35,287 bases of DNA. It comes from Alphaproteobacteria bacterium CG1_02_46_17. GTDB lineage: Bacteria; Pseudomonadota; Alphaproteobacteria; Micavibrionales; Micavibrionaceae. Position numbers and translations under genes: made by a program. Shown one piece after another: positions 6,917 to 15,265 of this stretch; the first letter of the stretch is position 1; every line of letters begins with the position of its first letter. The stretch spans positions 1-35,287 of the forward strand of contig MNUG01000022.1 in the NCBI GenBank assembly GCA_001871905.1. The letters run 5' to 3'. The notes beneath the pieces are model-generated. The model was not told the DNA's origin. It did not search any database and saw nothing but the letters and a program-made list of their open reading frames with translations.

Positions 6917-7513
6917 TTACAGGCTTTGTTCGCGCGTTTGCGGGTCAATATTCTCCAAAAGTTGGATCAATTTATAATAGGACCGTCCGGCAACAAATTT
7001 CTCGTTTACAACAGCGTAAAGCGGATGTTTGCCAATCATATTATATCCGGCGCTTTCATATAGCTGGATCGCGGCCTCTTGTGTTTCTCTGAGGTCAATA
7101 TTGATAACGGCGTATCCTCTGTGCTGCGCTGTCTTCTCAACAAAGTCCAGGAGGCGGCGTGAGAGTCCTTGTCCTCTTGCCCATGGGGCAATGAATAACC
7201 CTGATAATTGTGCGTGGTAGGATTGCGCTTCGTTGCTGCGTGCTGGAAGAATAAGTTGTGCCGTTCCACAGATAACGTTGTCCAGTCTTGCAACAAACAG
7301 CAATCGTTGAGGCATCGCCAGAACGCCTTGCCAAAATCTTTCCAGCAAATTGCGATTGGGAAGTTGAATCCAGCCAAATCCCCCGCCTGCTTTGATAGCA
7401 TCTTCCGTCGCATCACACAGATCGTTCAGATCTCCGCTGCTTAAGGGTTGGGATACTAACTCTACGCTCGGGATTGGTTTTAATCCTGTGTGTTGTATTT
7501 GCTCGATTGTCAT
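6917..7513 (-). CDS. GNAT family N-acetyltransferase
   Basis: The product is a GNAT acetyltransferase that would move an acetyl group from acetyl-CoA to an unknown acceptor. Motif A is visible as LFIAPWARGQGLSRRLL (the R/Q-x-x-G-x-G/S acetyl-CoA loop), followed by IDLRETQEAAIQLYESAGY, the usual motif B region, and YAVVNEKFVAGRSYYKL at the end. Length is about 198 residues. I chose ATG 7513 because GAGGTGG is placed just upstream; GTG 7528 is an alternative but lies inside that site. It stands alone, between the HicB-like gene (convergent) and the TerC gene on the same strand. No neighbour points to a substrate. Confidence 0.88.
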   Translation of the reverse strand: MTIEQIQHTGLKPIPSVELVSQPLSSGDLNDLCDATEDAIKAGGGFGWIQLPNRNLLERFWQGVLAMPQRLLFVARLDNVICGTAQLILPARSNEAQSYHAQLSGLFIAPWARGQGLSRRLLDFVEKTAQHRGYAVINIDLRETQEAAIQLYESAGYNMIGKHPLYAVVNEKFVAGRSYYKLIQLLENIDPQTREQSL

Positions 7514-7622
7514 GGAACACCACCTCACTGCTAATCAGTATAGATTAATTCCATCATATAAAAATAAACAAAGTAAGAACTTTATTGAAAAACATATGCT
7601 GCACTACAGCGCAGAACAAAGG

Positions 7623-8612
7623 CTATCCCTTGCTTTCCCGCGTTTTTGCGAGTGAGTATAAAATACCGCCCAACAGAACGGAAACGGTGATCCCCAAGGA
7701 GATTGCTGGCGAGATATGACCGAAAAATCCGGCATAGAAAACTTTTGCACCAATAAAGATTAGAACAATCGCCAATGCATATTTCATATATTTGAACCGT
7801 TCGATCATGGCAGCTACAGCAAAATACATACTGCGTAATCCAAGGATGGCAAAGATGTTGCTGGTATAGATGACAAACGGTTCTTTGGTAATGGCAAAGA
7901 CAGCCGGAACGCTATCGAGGGCAAAAATGACATCCATGAACTCGATGCAGATCAATGCCATGAACAGAGGCGTAACAAAGAAACACATCTTGCCAGTCTT
8001 GTGATCGGGAAGGCGGGTTAGAAAGCTATGCCCGTCAATCTCTTTGGTATAGCGCAGATGTTTCATAAAGAACTTAATCAAGAAACTATCCTCGATATTT
8101 TTTTCGTCTTCATCTTTGATCAGCAGCATCTTTATGCCAGTGATCAGCAAGAAGGCGGCAAAGAGGTATAAGACCCAATCAAAACGGTCAATAATAACAA
8201 CGCCTGCGCCGATCATGGCGCCGCGCATTACCAGAACGCCGACAATTCCCCAGAATAAAACCCGGTGCTGATATTTTCTTGGGACATTGAAATAGGTCAG
8301 GATCACCGACATGACGAACAAATTGTCCAGAGAGAGGGAAAGTTCGATCATATAGGCTGTGAAATAATCTATGCCATTTTCATGACCAGTCTGGTTCCAT
8401 AACCAGATCCCAAACAATCCAGCCAGAGCCATGTAGAATGCCGAATATTTCAAGCTGGTTCGTGAACTGATAACTGTGTCTTTGCGATTCATGAACCCCA
8501 GATCAAAGATCATTAAGGCTGATACAATGCCAAAAAAGAACAGCCACAGCCCCAAAGGCTGGCTAGCGACCTCTTGTTCCAAGAGGCTAATGGTGAATTC
8601 TGACAAGGACAT
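7623..8612 (-). CDS. TerC/Alx family integral membrane protein (probable metal exporter)
   Basis: The 329-residue protein has about nine hydrophobic segments and the two acidic membrane motifs of the family, ELSLSLDNLFVMSV and IFALDSVPAVFAIT, together with FFVTPLFMALICIEFMDV. This is the Alx-type branch of TerC. E. coli Alx and related proteins export manganese, and the conserved aspartates are thought to bind the metal; by analogy this protein probably exports Mn2+ at the inner membrane. Start ATG 8612 has only a weak ribosome-binding site. The roughly 100-base leader shows no recognisable yybP-ykoY riboswitch, unlike E. coli alx. A promoter-like sequence lies at 8659-8687. Confidence 0.9.
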   Translation of the reverse strand: MSLSEFTISLLEQEVASQPLGLWLFFFGIVSALMIFDLGFMNRKDTVISSRTSLKYSAFYMALAGLFGIWLWNQTGHENGIDYFTAYMIELSLSLDNLFVMSVILTYFNVPRKYQHRVLFWGIVGVLVMRGAMIGAGVVIIDRFDWVLYLFAAFLLITGIKMLLIKDEDEKNIEDSFLIKFFMKHLRYTKEIDGHSFLTRLPDHKTGKMCFFVTPLFMALICIEFMDVIFALDSVPAVFAITKEPFVIYTSNIFAILGLRSMYFAVAAMIERFKYMKYALAIVLIFIGAKVFYAGFFGHISPAISLGITVSVLLGGILYSLAKTRESKG

Positions 8613-8658
8613 ATTGTTTTGTAAATCTTTATAATCGGTAGGGTAAACTATATAATTC

Positions 8659-8687
8659 TATATACATCCGCTCTTAAAATTAGGCAA
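8659..8687 (-). promoter_or_regulatory. possible promoter of the TerC/Alx gene
   Basis: On the minus strand TTGCCT (8687-8682), a 17-base spacer and TATATA (8664-8659) lie about 50 bases upstream of the start codon. Confidence 0.45.
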
Positions 8688-8716
8688 TAGCTTAATCTTA
8701 GCATTTCTAGGAGCTT

Positions 8717-9112
8717 TTAGTATGAGTCTGGCGGGGTTTTCTTGAAGACGTAGAAATGTGCCAGCAAGTATCTGGTCAGGGACGAAATAGAAATCGATAA
8801 AAGCAGAATGATAAACCCGTAAAAGCTGGTCAGCCATTCCAGAAGCGCCAAGGATACAACACGAATAATTGCCGCCAGAATGCTTGAATTCAAGAATCGG
8901 TATAAGGCCCGCCACGAGAACCCTAAATTTCGTTCTACAAAGGTCACGCGCAAATGAATGAAATAGGCGGTGAGGGTTCCGGTTACAAACCCCAGCATGC
9001 CGCACAAGGTCACTGACCAGTCAAAAATATAATATAACAGGGTGGCCGTGATGAAATCTGTCATCATGGCTGCCGATCCTAGTCCTATAAATTTCAGAAT
9101 ATTGTGGTTCAT
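8717..9112 (-). CDS. GtrA family membrane protein
   Basis: The 131-residue protein has four predicted membrane helices and the GtrA layout: LKFIGLGSAAMMTDFITATLL for helix 1, GMLGFVTGTLTAYFIHLRVTF for helix 2 with its basic turn, and two further C-terminal helices. GtrA proteins are inner-membrane proteins often linked to moving lipid-linked sugars (such as bactoprenol-glucosyl) across the membrane; the substrate here is unknown. Start ATG 9112 lies 3 bases after the holA stop, so it is the last gene of the leuS-lptE-holA-gtrA block and probably translated by coupling to holA. The glycosyltransferases in the window are about 9 kb away and need not be related. Confidence 0.85.
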   Translation of the reverse strand: MNHNILKFIGLGSAAMMTDFITATLLYYIFDWSVTLCGMLGFVTGTLTAYFIHLRVTFVERNLGFSWRALYRFLNSSILAAIIRVVSLALLEWLTSFYGFIILLLSISISSLTRYLLAHFYVFKKTPPDSY

Positions 9113-9115
9113 AGT

Positions 9116-10135
9116 TTACATCGAGGCGAGCTTCAGGATGGTTTCTGCCACTAGTGTTTCGGAAGGGGTGCCGGTTTTCTTTGTTTCTGCTTCAATCTCA
9201 TTCAGACGTGCCAGCATTTTGCGGAGCAAAGCAGCAGGAAAACGATTGACCTGTGCTTTGAAAGAGTCCTCGACCTTGAAGAAAACAGGAGGTTGCAAAT
9301 TTTTCATGGCGGCATCAATCGGCAGGCCCTTTTCATCCATGGTTGCTCTGACTTGATGCAGGCGACGTAAATGATTTTGTAATGACCGCAAAATGATGAT
9401 GAGCTCTGTGTCTTCTGCGAGCAGACGTGTGTAGGTGGACAGGGCTTTTTGTGGATTTCGCCCGGTTGCGGCATAAAGCAAGTCATCAAGGTTCTGAGCG
9501 CCTGAATCTCCGCAAGCTTCCATGGCGTCATTCACAGTAATGGGGGATGTGTCTGTCCCCTTGTAAAGATCGAGCTTTTCTATCTCCATGCGTGCACGGC
9601 CCCGATCCCCTTTCAGGGCCCCGCTTAACCAGTTGATAGTATCGTTTGCGGCTGTACGGTTGGTCTCACTCAAGAGATCACGTAAAAATTTGGCCATATC
9701 ACGTTCGTCTTGAATATAGCAGGGTATGGCTGCGGCATTGACAGCCTCTTCGCAAATTTTCCTGATAGCATCGCGGGGACGCAAATCTCCACCTTCAATC
9801 ACGAGTAATGTGCCATCCGATGGGTTGGTCTTTAACCAGTCCTTGAGGGCAACCGCGAATTTTGCACCAGGATCGGTCACGCGAACCAAGCGGGTTCCTC
9901 CCATCAGGGACTGCGCGTTGACCTCGTCATAAAAGCGGGATTGGTCATCCTCAATAACTTCTCCGGTCAGGTGAGCGGCATTAAACGGGTCGTTCAGGTC
10001 GGCGACGACTTTTTTCCCCAGTAATGCAGCACGTTCTTTGACCATACCCTGATCGGGGCCATAAACCAGAATAGCCCGCGCCGCAGGGTCGGGATTCTTC
10101 AGAAAGGGTTCTATTTGGCGAAAGGTCAGTTTCAT
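9116..10135 (-). CDS. holA: DNA polymerase III subunit delta
   Basis: HolA opens the beta sliding clamp within the clamp loader complex. The 339-residue product begins MKLTFRQIEPFLKNPDPAARAILVYGPDQGMVKERA, the usual alphaproteobacterial delta start, and continues with DLNDPFNAAHLTGE, NTSLMGGTRLVRV-type sequence (here QSLMGGTRLVRVTD), WLSGALKGDRGRARMEIEKL and a C-terminal collar domain (RSLQNHLRRLHQVRA). It lacks a functional P-loop, as expected for delta. Start ATG 10135 overlaps the lptE stop by four bases (ATGA). This is an essential gene, as are its neighbours lptE and leuS. Confidence 0.93.
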   Translation of the reverse strand: MKLTFRQIEPFLKNPDPAARAILVYGPDQGMVKERAALLGKKVVADLNDPFNAAHLTGEVIEDDQSRFYDEVNAQSLMGGTRLVRVTDPGAKFAVALKDWLKTNPSDGTLLVIEGGDLRPRDAIRKICEEAVNAAAIPCYIQDERDMAKFLRDLLSETNRTAANDTINWLSGALKGDRGRARMEIEKLDLYKGTDTSPITVNDAMEACGDSGAQNLDDLLYAATGRNPQKALSTYTRLLAEDTELIIILRSLQNHLRRLHQVRATMDEKGLPIDAAMKNLQPPVFFKVEDSFKAQVNRFPAALLRKMLARLNEIEAETKKTGTPSETLVAETILKLASM

Positions 10136-10629
10136 TGACGGTTAAAATACAAGTTAAGATTCAAATCAATCTGGCGTGCCAAATCCCTGATGGCATTTTC
10201 ACGGGCAGAACTTTCGGTGACACGGGTGGCAAACTCGCTCTCTAACACGTTGTAACTGGTCAAGGCCTGAACGTTTCGACTTAATACGACCTCGCCGGTT
10301 TTTCTATCGGCTAATGACATACTTGTTATCAGCCTCAATTGGGCGCGGGTGGCTTCGGATGATTTGGTGATCGCCAGCTCTTTATCATATTCGGTAATTC
10401 TAGCGATGCTTAACTGATATCGGGGATCGGTTGGTGTTCCATTCAGATGCAACCGGTCAATCAGCTCATTCCGCAGGATTTGTCCTTCACGGTCAGGGAT
10501 GACATCAATGCCGATTTGCGGCAGAACTTTTCCGTCTTGTTGAGAAGAACTGAAGTCGCCATGAACCGGATGGAATCCACAAGCGGTCAAGGTCAAGAGA
10601 AATGGGATAAGAGCTAAAAATCTTGTCAT
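10132..10629 (-). CDS. lptE: LPS assembly lipoprotein LptE
   Basis: LptE is an outer-membrane lipoprotein that plugs the LptD barrel and helps insert lipopolysaccharide. The product has the signal sequence MTRFLALIPFLLTL with lipobox LTAC followed by GFHPVHG, the hallmark LptE start, then a roughly 145-residue domain including LRNELIDRLHLNG and YQLSIARITEYDKELAI. ATG 10629 gives the most typical lipoprotein signal; ATG 10656 would add nine residues but begins right at the end of the upstream terminator. Neither has a good ribosome-binding site. It lies between leuS and holA as in other alphaproteobacteria, and the presence of an Lpt component shows that this is a diderm with LPS. Confidence 0.9.
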   Translation of the reverse strand: MTRFLALIPFLLTLTACGFHPVHGDFSSSQQDGKVLPQIGIDVIPDREGQILRNELIDRLHLNGTPTDPRYQLSIARITEYDKELAITKSSEATRAQLRLITSMSLADRKTGEVVLSRNVQALTSYNVLESEFATRVTESSARENAIRDLARQIDLNLNLYFNRQ

Positions 10630-10655
10630 AGGAGCAAAGTAGCGTATTTCCTTCA

Positions 10656-10682
10656 TAAAAAAAAGCCGCATTGCGCGGCTTT
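10656..10682 (-). terminator. rho-independent terminator between leuS and lptE
   Basis: On the minus strand AAAGCCGC and GCGGCTTT pair around a five-base loop and are followed by a run of eight T. It lies 22 bases after the leuS stop and only about 27 bases before the lptE start, in a gene block normally co-transcribed. Confidence 0.8.
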
Positions 10683-10704
10683 CTATAATGTTCCTCTTGA
10701 AAAT

Positions 10705-13254
10705 TTAACCAGCCACCACATTGACAATGCGGTTGGGGACAACAATCACTTTGCGGATGGCTTTGCCCTCCAAGGCATTGGCAACGCTTGTTTCAGACAA
10801 GGCAGCCTTTTCAGCATCCTCCTTTGAGGTGTCCACAGGAAGCTGGATGGTGGCTTTGAGCTTGCCGTTAATCTGAATGGCGATGGTTGCGCTATCGGCG
10901 ACCAGATATTCCGGATTAACTTCTGGCCATGCTGTTTTAATCAGAAGTTCGGTATGACCTAATTCTGACCAGAGTTCCTCGGTCAAGTGTGGGGCCATAG
11001 GATTGAGGCCACGGATCAGATATTCAACCGCCTCTTTGTAAAGAGCCGTATCGCCGGACTGGGGTTTGAATTCTTCGATGGCGTTATAGAGCTCGCGCAG
11101 CTTGGCGACTGCTTTATTCATGTGGAAGGCCTCGATAGCTGATCCAACTGCATGAATAGTCTGGTGGGCGGTTTTTTGCAGTTGTTTGGCTGCATCACTT
11201 GGTGCGCCTTGCGGCGCTGCCAGTATCGTGGCTTTGGCATCCATGATAAAGCTGTGGACGCGGTTGATAAAGCGCCATGATCCGCCCAATCCTGCCTCTG
11301 TCCATTCCAGATCACGATCTGGAGGGGAGTCGGACAAGATAAACATTCGCGCGGCATCTGCGCCGTAACTATCCAGAATATCCTGCGGGTCGATGGTGTT
11401 GCGTTTAGATTTGGACATTTTTTCTACACGACCTGCGGTGACTGGTTCATGGTTACCAGTTGCCAGAACCCAGTTTCCGCTTTCGTCTTTTATGACGTCT
11501 TTCGGATAGACCCACTTTCCGTCTTTGTCCTTATAGGTCATGTGATTAATCATGCCTTGGGTATAAAGACCTGCGAAAGGTTCCGGCGTGTCCATATATC
11601 CGCATTTTGACAAAGCGCGGGTAAAGAAACGGGAATAGAGCAAGTGTAGAACAGCATGTTCGACACCGCCGATATATTGGTCAACGGGGAGCCAGTAGGC
11701 GGCTTTGTTTTTGGCAAAGCTAATGCCATCATTTTTTGGATCGGTGTAACGGGCAAAGTACCAGCTTGATTCAAAGAAAGTGTCGAAAGTATCGGTTTCT
11801 CGGGTTGCATCCTTGCCGCAATTCGGGCATTTGACGTGTTTCCAAGAGGGGTGGTGTGCCAGTGGATTGCCCGGTTTATCGAATGTGATGTCATAGGGTA
11901 ATTCAACCGGTAACTGGTTCTCAGGGACTGGAACTGTGCCGCAATCATCACAATAGATAATCGGGATCGGGCAACCCCAATAGCGTTGACGGGAAATACC
12001 CCAGTCACGCAAACGATATTGGGTAATGCCTTCGCCAAGCCCCAGCTCTTCTATTTTTTTGATGGCGACTGATTTGGATTCAGATGTACTCAGGCCATTC
12101 ATGAATTCAGAATTGATCATGACACCATCGTCGGTAAAGGGGAGTTCGATATTCGAACCATCGGCGGGGGCCACAACCTGAGTGATTTCAAGTCCGTATT
12201 TGGTCGCGAAATCAAAGTCGCGCTGGTCGTGTGCAGGGCAGCCAAAAATCGCGCCTGTGCCGTAATCCATCAGAATGAAATTAGCGAGGAACAGAGGCAA
12301 TTTTTTCCCTTCGATAAAGGGATGATCGACGAAATGGCCAGTGTTGAATCCTATCTTCTCGGCTTGTTCAATTGCTGCTTCAGATGTGCCGATTGACTGG
12401 CATTGCTGCACGAAGTCCTTAAAGCCTTCTTTTCCATCACAGAGTTTTTGTGCGAGCGGGTGGTCAACAGCCATGGCAGCAAAAGATGCGCCAAACAATG
12501 TGTCCGGACGGGTGGTGAAGACATCAAGTGTCTCATCCTTATCAATTATGTTGAAAGTAAAACGGCAGCCTTGGGATTTGCCGATCCAGTTTTCCTGCAT
12601 GATGCGGACTTTTTCTGGCCAGCGGTCGAGTGTTTTAATAGCTTCCAGAAGTTCTTCGGCATAGTCGGTAATTTTCAAAGACCATTGGTTGAGCTTTTTG
12701 CGTTCAACCGGTGCGCCGGATCTCCAGCCTTTGCCATCCACAACCTGTTCATTGGCCAGGACCGTGTTTTCGAAAGGATCCCAGTTGACCATCATTTCCT
12801 TGCGGTAGGCGAGGCCCTCTTTCAAAAAGTCGAGAAACATTTTTTGTTCGTGTTTGTAATAATCGGGGGCACAGGTGGTCACTTCGCGTTCCCAATCGAT
12901 GGACAGTCCCATTTGCTTCAACTGGACACGCATGGCTGTGATGTTCTCGTATGTCCAGTCTTTTGGATGCGCATTGCGTTCAATGGCGGCGTTTTCAGCG
13001 GGGAGCCCAAACGCATCCCAACCCATCGGGTGCAAGACATTATATCCTTGGGCAGTGCGGTATCTTGCTACGACATCGCCAAGCGAGTAGTTGCGGACGT
13101 GCCCCATGTGAATGCGGCCAGATGGGTAGGGAAACATTTCAAGGACATAGTATTTCTTTTTGGACGGGTCTTCCGTTACATGAAAGACGTTGTGGTCTTC
13201 CCAGACTTTGCGCCATTTTTCTTCAGTTTCACGAATATTGTACCGTTCGGCCAT
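10705..13254 (-). CDS. leuS: leucyl-tRNA synthetase
   Basis: LeuS charges tRNA-Leu with leucine. The class I signatures are both present: PYPSGRIHMGHVRNY (HIGH-type) near the N-terminus and KMSKSKRNTIDPQ (KMSKS) in the C-terminal half. The CP1 editing domain is visible around TTRPDTLFGASFAAMA, and a zinc-ribbon-like CPNCGKDATRETDTFDTF lies between. The product is about 849 residues, normal for bacteria. I chose ATG 13254 (MAERYNIRETEEKW) over the longer frame start at 13296 because AAGGGA lies about eight bases upstream and the first 14 residues of the long form match nothing expected. It heads the leuS-lptE-holA-gtrA block and is followed by a terminator. Confidence 0.97.
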   Translation of the reverse strand: MAERYNIRETEEKWRKVWEDHNVFHVTEDPSKKKYYVLEMFPYPSGRIHMGHVRNYSLGDVVARYRTAQGYNVLHPMGWDAFGLPAENAAIERNAHPKDWTYENITAMRVQLKQMGLSIDWEREVTTCAPDYYKHEQKMFLDFLKEGLAYRKEMMVNWDPFENTVLANEQVVDGKGWRSGAPVERKKLNQWSLKITDYAEELLEAIKTLDRWPEKVRIMQENWIGKSQGCRFTFNIIDKDETLDVFTTRPDTLFGASFAAMAVDHPLAQKLCDGKEGFKDFVQQCQSIGTSEAAIEQAEKIGFNTGHFVDHPFIEGKKLPLFLANFILMDYGTGAIFGCPAHDQRDFDFATKYGLEITQVVAPADGSNIELPFTDDGVMINSEFMNGLSTSESKSVAIKKIEELGLGEGITQYRLRDWGISRQRYWGCPIPIIYCDDCGTVPVPENQLPVELPYDITFDKPGNPLAHHPSWKHVKCPNCGKDATRETDTFDTFFESSWYFARYTDPKNDGISFAKNKAAYWLPVDQYIGGVEHAVLHLLYSRFFTRALSKCGYMDTPEPFAGLYTQGMINHMTYKDKDGKWVYPKDVIKDESGNWVLATGNHEPVTAGRVEKMSKSKRNTIDPQDILDSYGADAARMFILSDSPPDRDLEWTEAGLGGSWRFINRVHSFIMDAKATILAAPQGAPSDAAKQLQKTAHQTIHAVGSAIEAFHMNKAVAKLRELYNAIEEFKPQSGDTALYKEAVEYLIRGLNPMAPHLTEELWSELGHTELLIKTAWPEVNPEYLVADSATIAIQINGKLKATIQLPVDTSKEDAEKAALSETSVANALEGKAIRKVIVVPNRIVNVVAG

Positions 13255-13444
13255 TTTGCTGTCCCTTAAATTTATTGCGGACAACAGACCTAGCATAGGA
13301 AATCCATGTTTTTCAATGGGTTTGACGGGGAATAATAATCTTCTTAATTTAAGTGATTATTTATTGACATATTATTTGACGATATGCCATCTATTGCCTC
13401 CAGAATTATAAGAAAGATCTAGAATTTGTGATTAGGAGAATGTC

Positions 13445-14398
13445 GTGGTGGATAATGGTACTATTGGGTCCGATGATACAGAATCATGCATTACTAATGG
13501 TCTTCATTTCTATGATGTAAATCGTCGCGAATGGCTGGAGGCTCTTAATGCCCGAGAGGGTCACGAGCTACACTTTCCAGACAAGCCGTTCAATAAAATC
13601 CAGAGTCAGTACGAAGAATCTGCAAAAATTTATAGGCTTGCCTTGAAACTATCGGCAGCCAGCGCTTTGCTGATTTCTGGGGTATTGACAACGATTGTTC
13701 ATAATTACTCTTCTGCCTTTGCGGCTATGTCCGTAGCTGTAGTCGCCGTTGTTAAATCTGGGCGGGATATGTGGCGGAGTAGCTCATCCATTAAAAAGGA
13801 GATGTATGCTGATCATCGCGAATTGATCCGTGATTATGTTGAACATATTCAGGATCAGGCGCAGGCATCTGCAGCAAGTAATTTGGTGAAAGACCTGAAT
13901 CGGGATGTTTCTTACGGGAGAAAAATTACAGGAGCAGACCTATCCAAACTGGTGATCTCAGATTTCAATATGCCGTGGGGAGTTGTTCCAGAGCTGCAAC
14001 AAACCGTTCAAACATTGCGCTCTGTCTTTAATGAAGGATCTTCCTTTGTTCCTGAATACAAGAAGCCATTAGCTGATGAGGTGCAGATTACTGATCAAGC
14101 AGATGATGCTGCTGCGAAAAAGAGCAAACTCGTTCAAATTTCTGTTGCGCTGGCCGTTGCCTTCAAAGAGGCAGGTCAGGCTTATGCCGATGTTTTCGGT
14201 CTTTATAAAAGGGAAGTTCCTACTCTAGAATTCCCACGAACCTATAAGGTTCAGTTGCCAAAAATCGAAGATTTTGATGATGTTATCGAGAATTATGAGT
14301 CCGAGCATGGTGTCCTTGATCTCCCTGCTTATCATCGCAGAGAAGACAAGAGAGGCTCTACTTCAGATCTAAGCCACGCTCCTTCAGTTCGAATTTGA
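13445..14398 (+). CDS. hypothetical membrane protein with two close helices (SLATT-like layout)
   Basis: I do not recognise this 317-residue protein. Residues about 60-85 (KLSAASALLISGVLTTIVHN) and 90-107 (AFAAMSVAVVAVVKSG) form two hydrophobic helices with a very short loop, followed by a charged, probably coiled cytoplasmic segment (IKKEMYADHRELIRDYVEH). That arrangement resembles SLATT membrane modules, but the sequence match is not strong enough to assign it. A second hydrophobic/amphipathic stretch (LVQISVALAVAFKEAG) lies near residue 240. The start is GTG 13445 or GTG 13448, with AGGAG just upstream. Its 3' end overlaps the convergent lipoprotein gene by 41 bases. It is a single gene with no neighbours that hint at function. 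Confidence 0.65.
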   Translation: MVDNGTIGSDDTESCITNGLHFYDVNRREWLEALNAREGHELHFPDKPFNKIQSQYEESAKIYRLALKLSAASALLISGVLTTIVHNYSSAFAAMSVAVVAVVKSGRDMWRSSSSIKKEMYADHRELIRDYVEHIQDQAQASAASNLVKDLNRDVSYGRKITGADLSKLVISDFNMPWGVVPELQQTVQTLRSVFNEGSSFVPEYKKPLADEVQITDQADDAAAKKSKLVQISVALAVAFKEAGQAYADVFGLYKREVPTLEFPRTYKVQLPKIEDFDDVIENYESEHGVLDLPAYHRREDKRGSTSDLSHAPSVRI

Positions 14399-14960
14399 CC
14401 TCGTCCAGAATAGTATAATTTTCCCGAACGAAGAATTCGTTATAGATGGAGCCAACCAGTCCTTGAATTTGGGAGGGGAACTGGCATTTCTTTTGTTGTG
14501 ACTTGGAAGGTTTCTGGAATTTATGGGTGAAACGTACCAGAAGTGAATTGAACTCCATATTGGAAGGGTTGGATAGACTTGGCCCATCCACACTTAGGTG
14601 AAGAGATAATCGTGTTTTCTGGTTGCTGAAATTATAGGCCAGCGCGGCGCTTTTATCAAAGCGGTCACCCATATCGCACCCTAACATCTTGGATTCATTG
14701 CGGGAAAGGCCAAGGCGCACCATGTCTTTTTTCTGTTTTTGCTGCTCGATATTTTCCGGATAAAAATCTTCTAAAGATCTTCCTTGTTCAACAGCATGAA
14801 TGGCAGGGGCAAGATCATCTTTATTGTCATCTAAAGCCTGTCCGCGTTCAGACTTCGAAAAGTAACGATCGGCACGGCTTGTGTCAAAGGTACAGGCTGG
14901 GAGGGCCAGAAGGGTGGCTGCCCCAAAAAACAGAAGTGTCATAGTGACGCGGTTTACCAT
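14358..14960 (-). CDS. hypothetical lipoprotein
   Basis: The product, about 200 residues, has a lipoprotein signal (MTLLFFGAATLLALPAC, lipobox LPAC), so it should be membrane-anchored in the periplasm or outer membrane. The rest is a soluble domain with SKSERGQALDDNKDD, LSRNESKMLGCDMGDRFD and a C-terminal YNEFFVRENYTILDEVKFELKERG. I do not recognise the family. The frame is open to 15029, but the first residues there do not form a signal; ATG 14960 and ATG 14942 are the plausible starts and neither has a clear ribosome-binding site. The stop overlaps the end of the convergent gene at 13445-14398 by 41 bases. Confidence 0.6.
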   Translation of the reverse strand: MVNRVTMTLLFFGAATLLALPACTFDTSRADRYFSKSERGQALDDNKDDLAPAIHAVEQGRSLEDFYPENIEQQKQKKDMVRLGLSRNESKMLGCDMGDRFDKSAALAYNFSNQKTRLSLHLSVDGPSLSNPSNMEFNSLLVRFTHKFQKPSKSQQKKCQFPSQIQGLVGSIYNEFFVRENYTILDEVKFELKERGLDLK

Positions 14961-15204
14961 AAATATATTGTAACAGATTGTGAAGTTGAATCGTAGCAAA
15001 ACACCTTGTTTTCTGCGGATTTTGGTCAAGAATCTGTGCTGCTACGCAGGATTTTCCAATGCTGCACTGCTTTTGTGATGGATTGGTTTTATCTTGGTTT
15101 TAAGAAAGAGGCTTTATGATGCGGTGCTTCATTTTCTGTTTGCAGGTGTTGTTCTTTGTGTGAACACGCTTGGCGTGTGGGAAAGAAGCCGTTAGTGTAC
15201 CGCC

Positions 15205-15265
15205 ATGGTATCCAAAATTAAAACAGTGGCGTTTCGCGGAATTGATGTGCTCGATATTGATGTCG
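15205..15265 (+). repeat. direct repeat copy 1: duplicate of the comM 5' end
   Basis: These 61 bases match positions 15930-15990 (the start of comM) with one mismatch (TCC versus TCT in codon 3). The match begins exactly at the ATG; the bases before the two copies are unrelated. After base 61 nucleotide identity falls to about half, although the encoded residues still resemble ComM for about 15 codons. Confidence 0.95.

Noticed and set aside
6896-6918. possible terminator between the HicB-like and GNAT genes
   Set aside because: Only a four-base GGCG/CGCC stem forms before a five-T run; the inner part does not pair well enough to call.
8613-8716. manganese riboswitch (yybP-ykoY) before the TerC/Alx gene
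   Set aside because: The leader is short and shows none of the expected conserved loops; only a promoter-like sequence is present.
12403-13269. 288-codon plus-strand frame opposite leuS
   Set aside because: It is antisense to the conserved N-terminal half of leuS and has no ribosome-binding site or domain.
13364-13390. TTGACA before the gene at 13445
   Set aside because: A perfect -35 hexamer is present at 13364-13369, but no acceptable -10 element lies 16-18 bases downstream.
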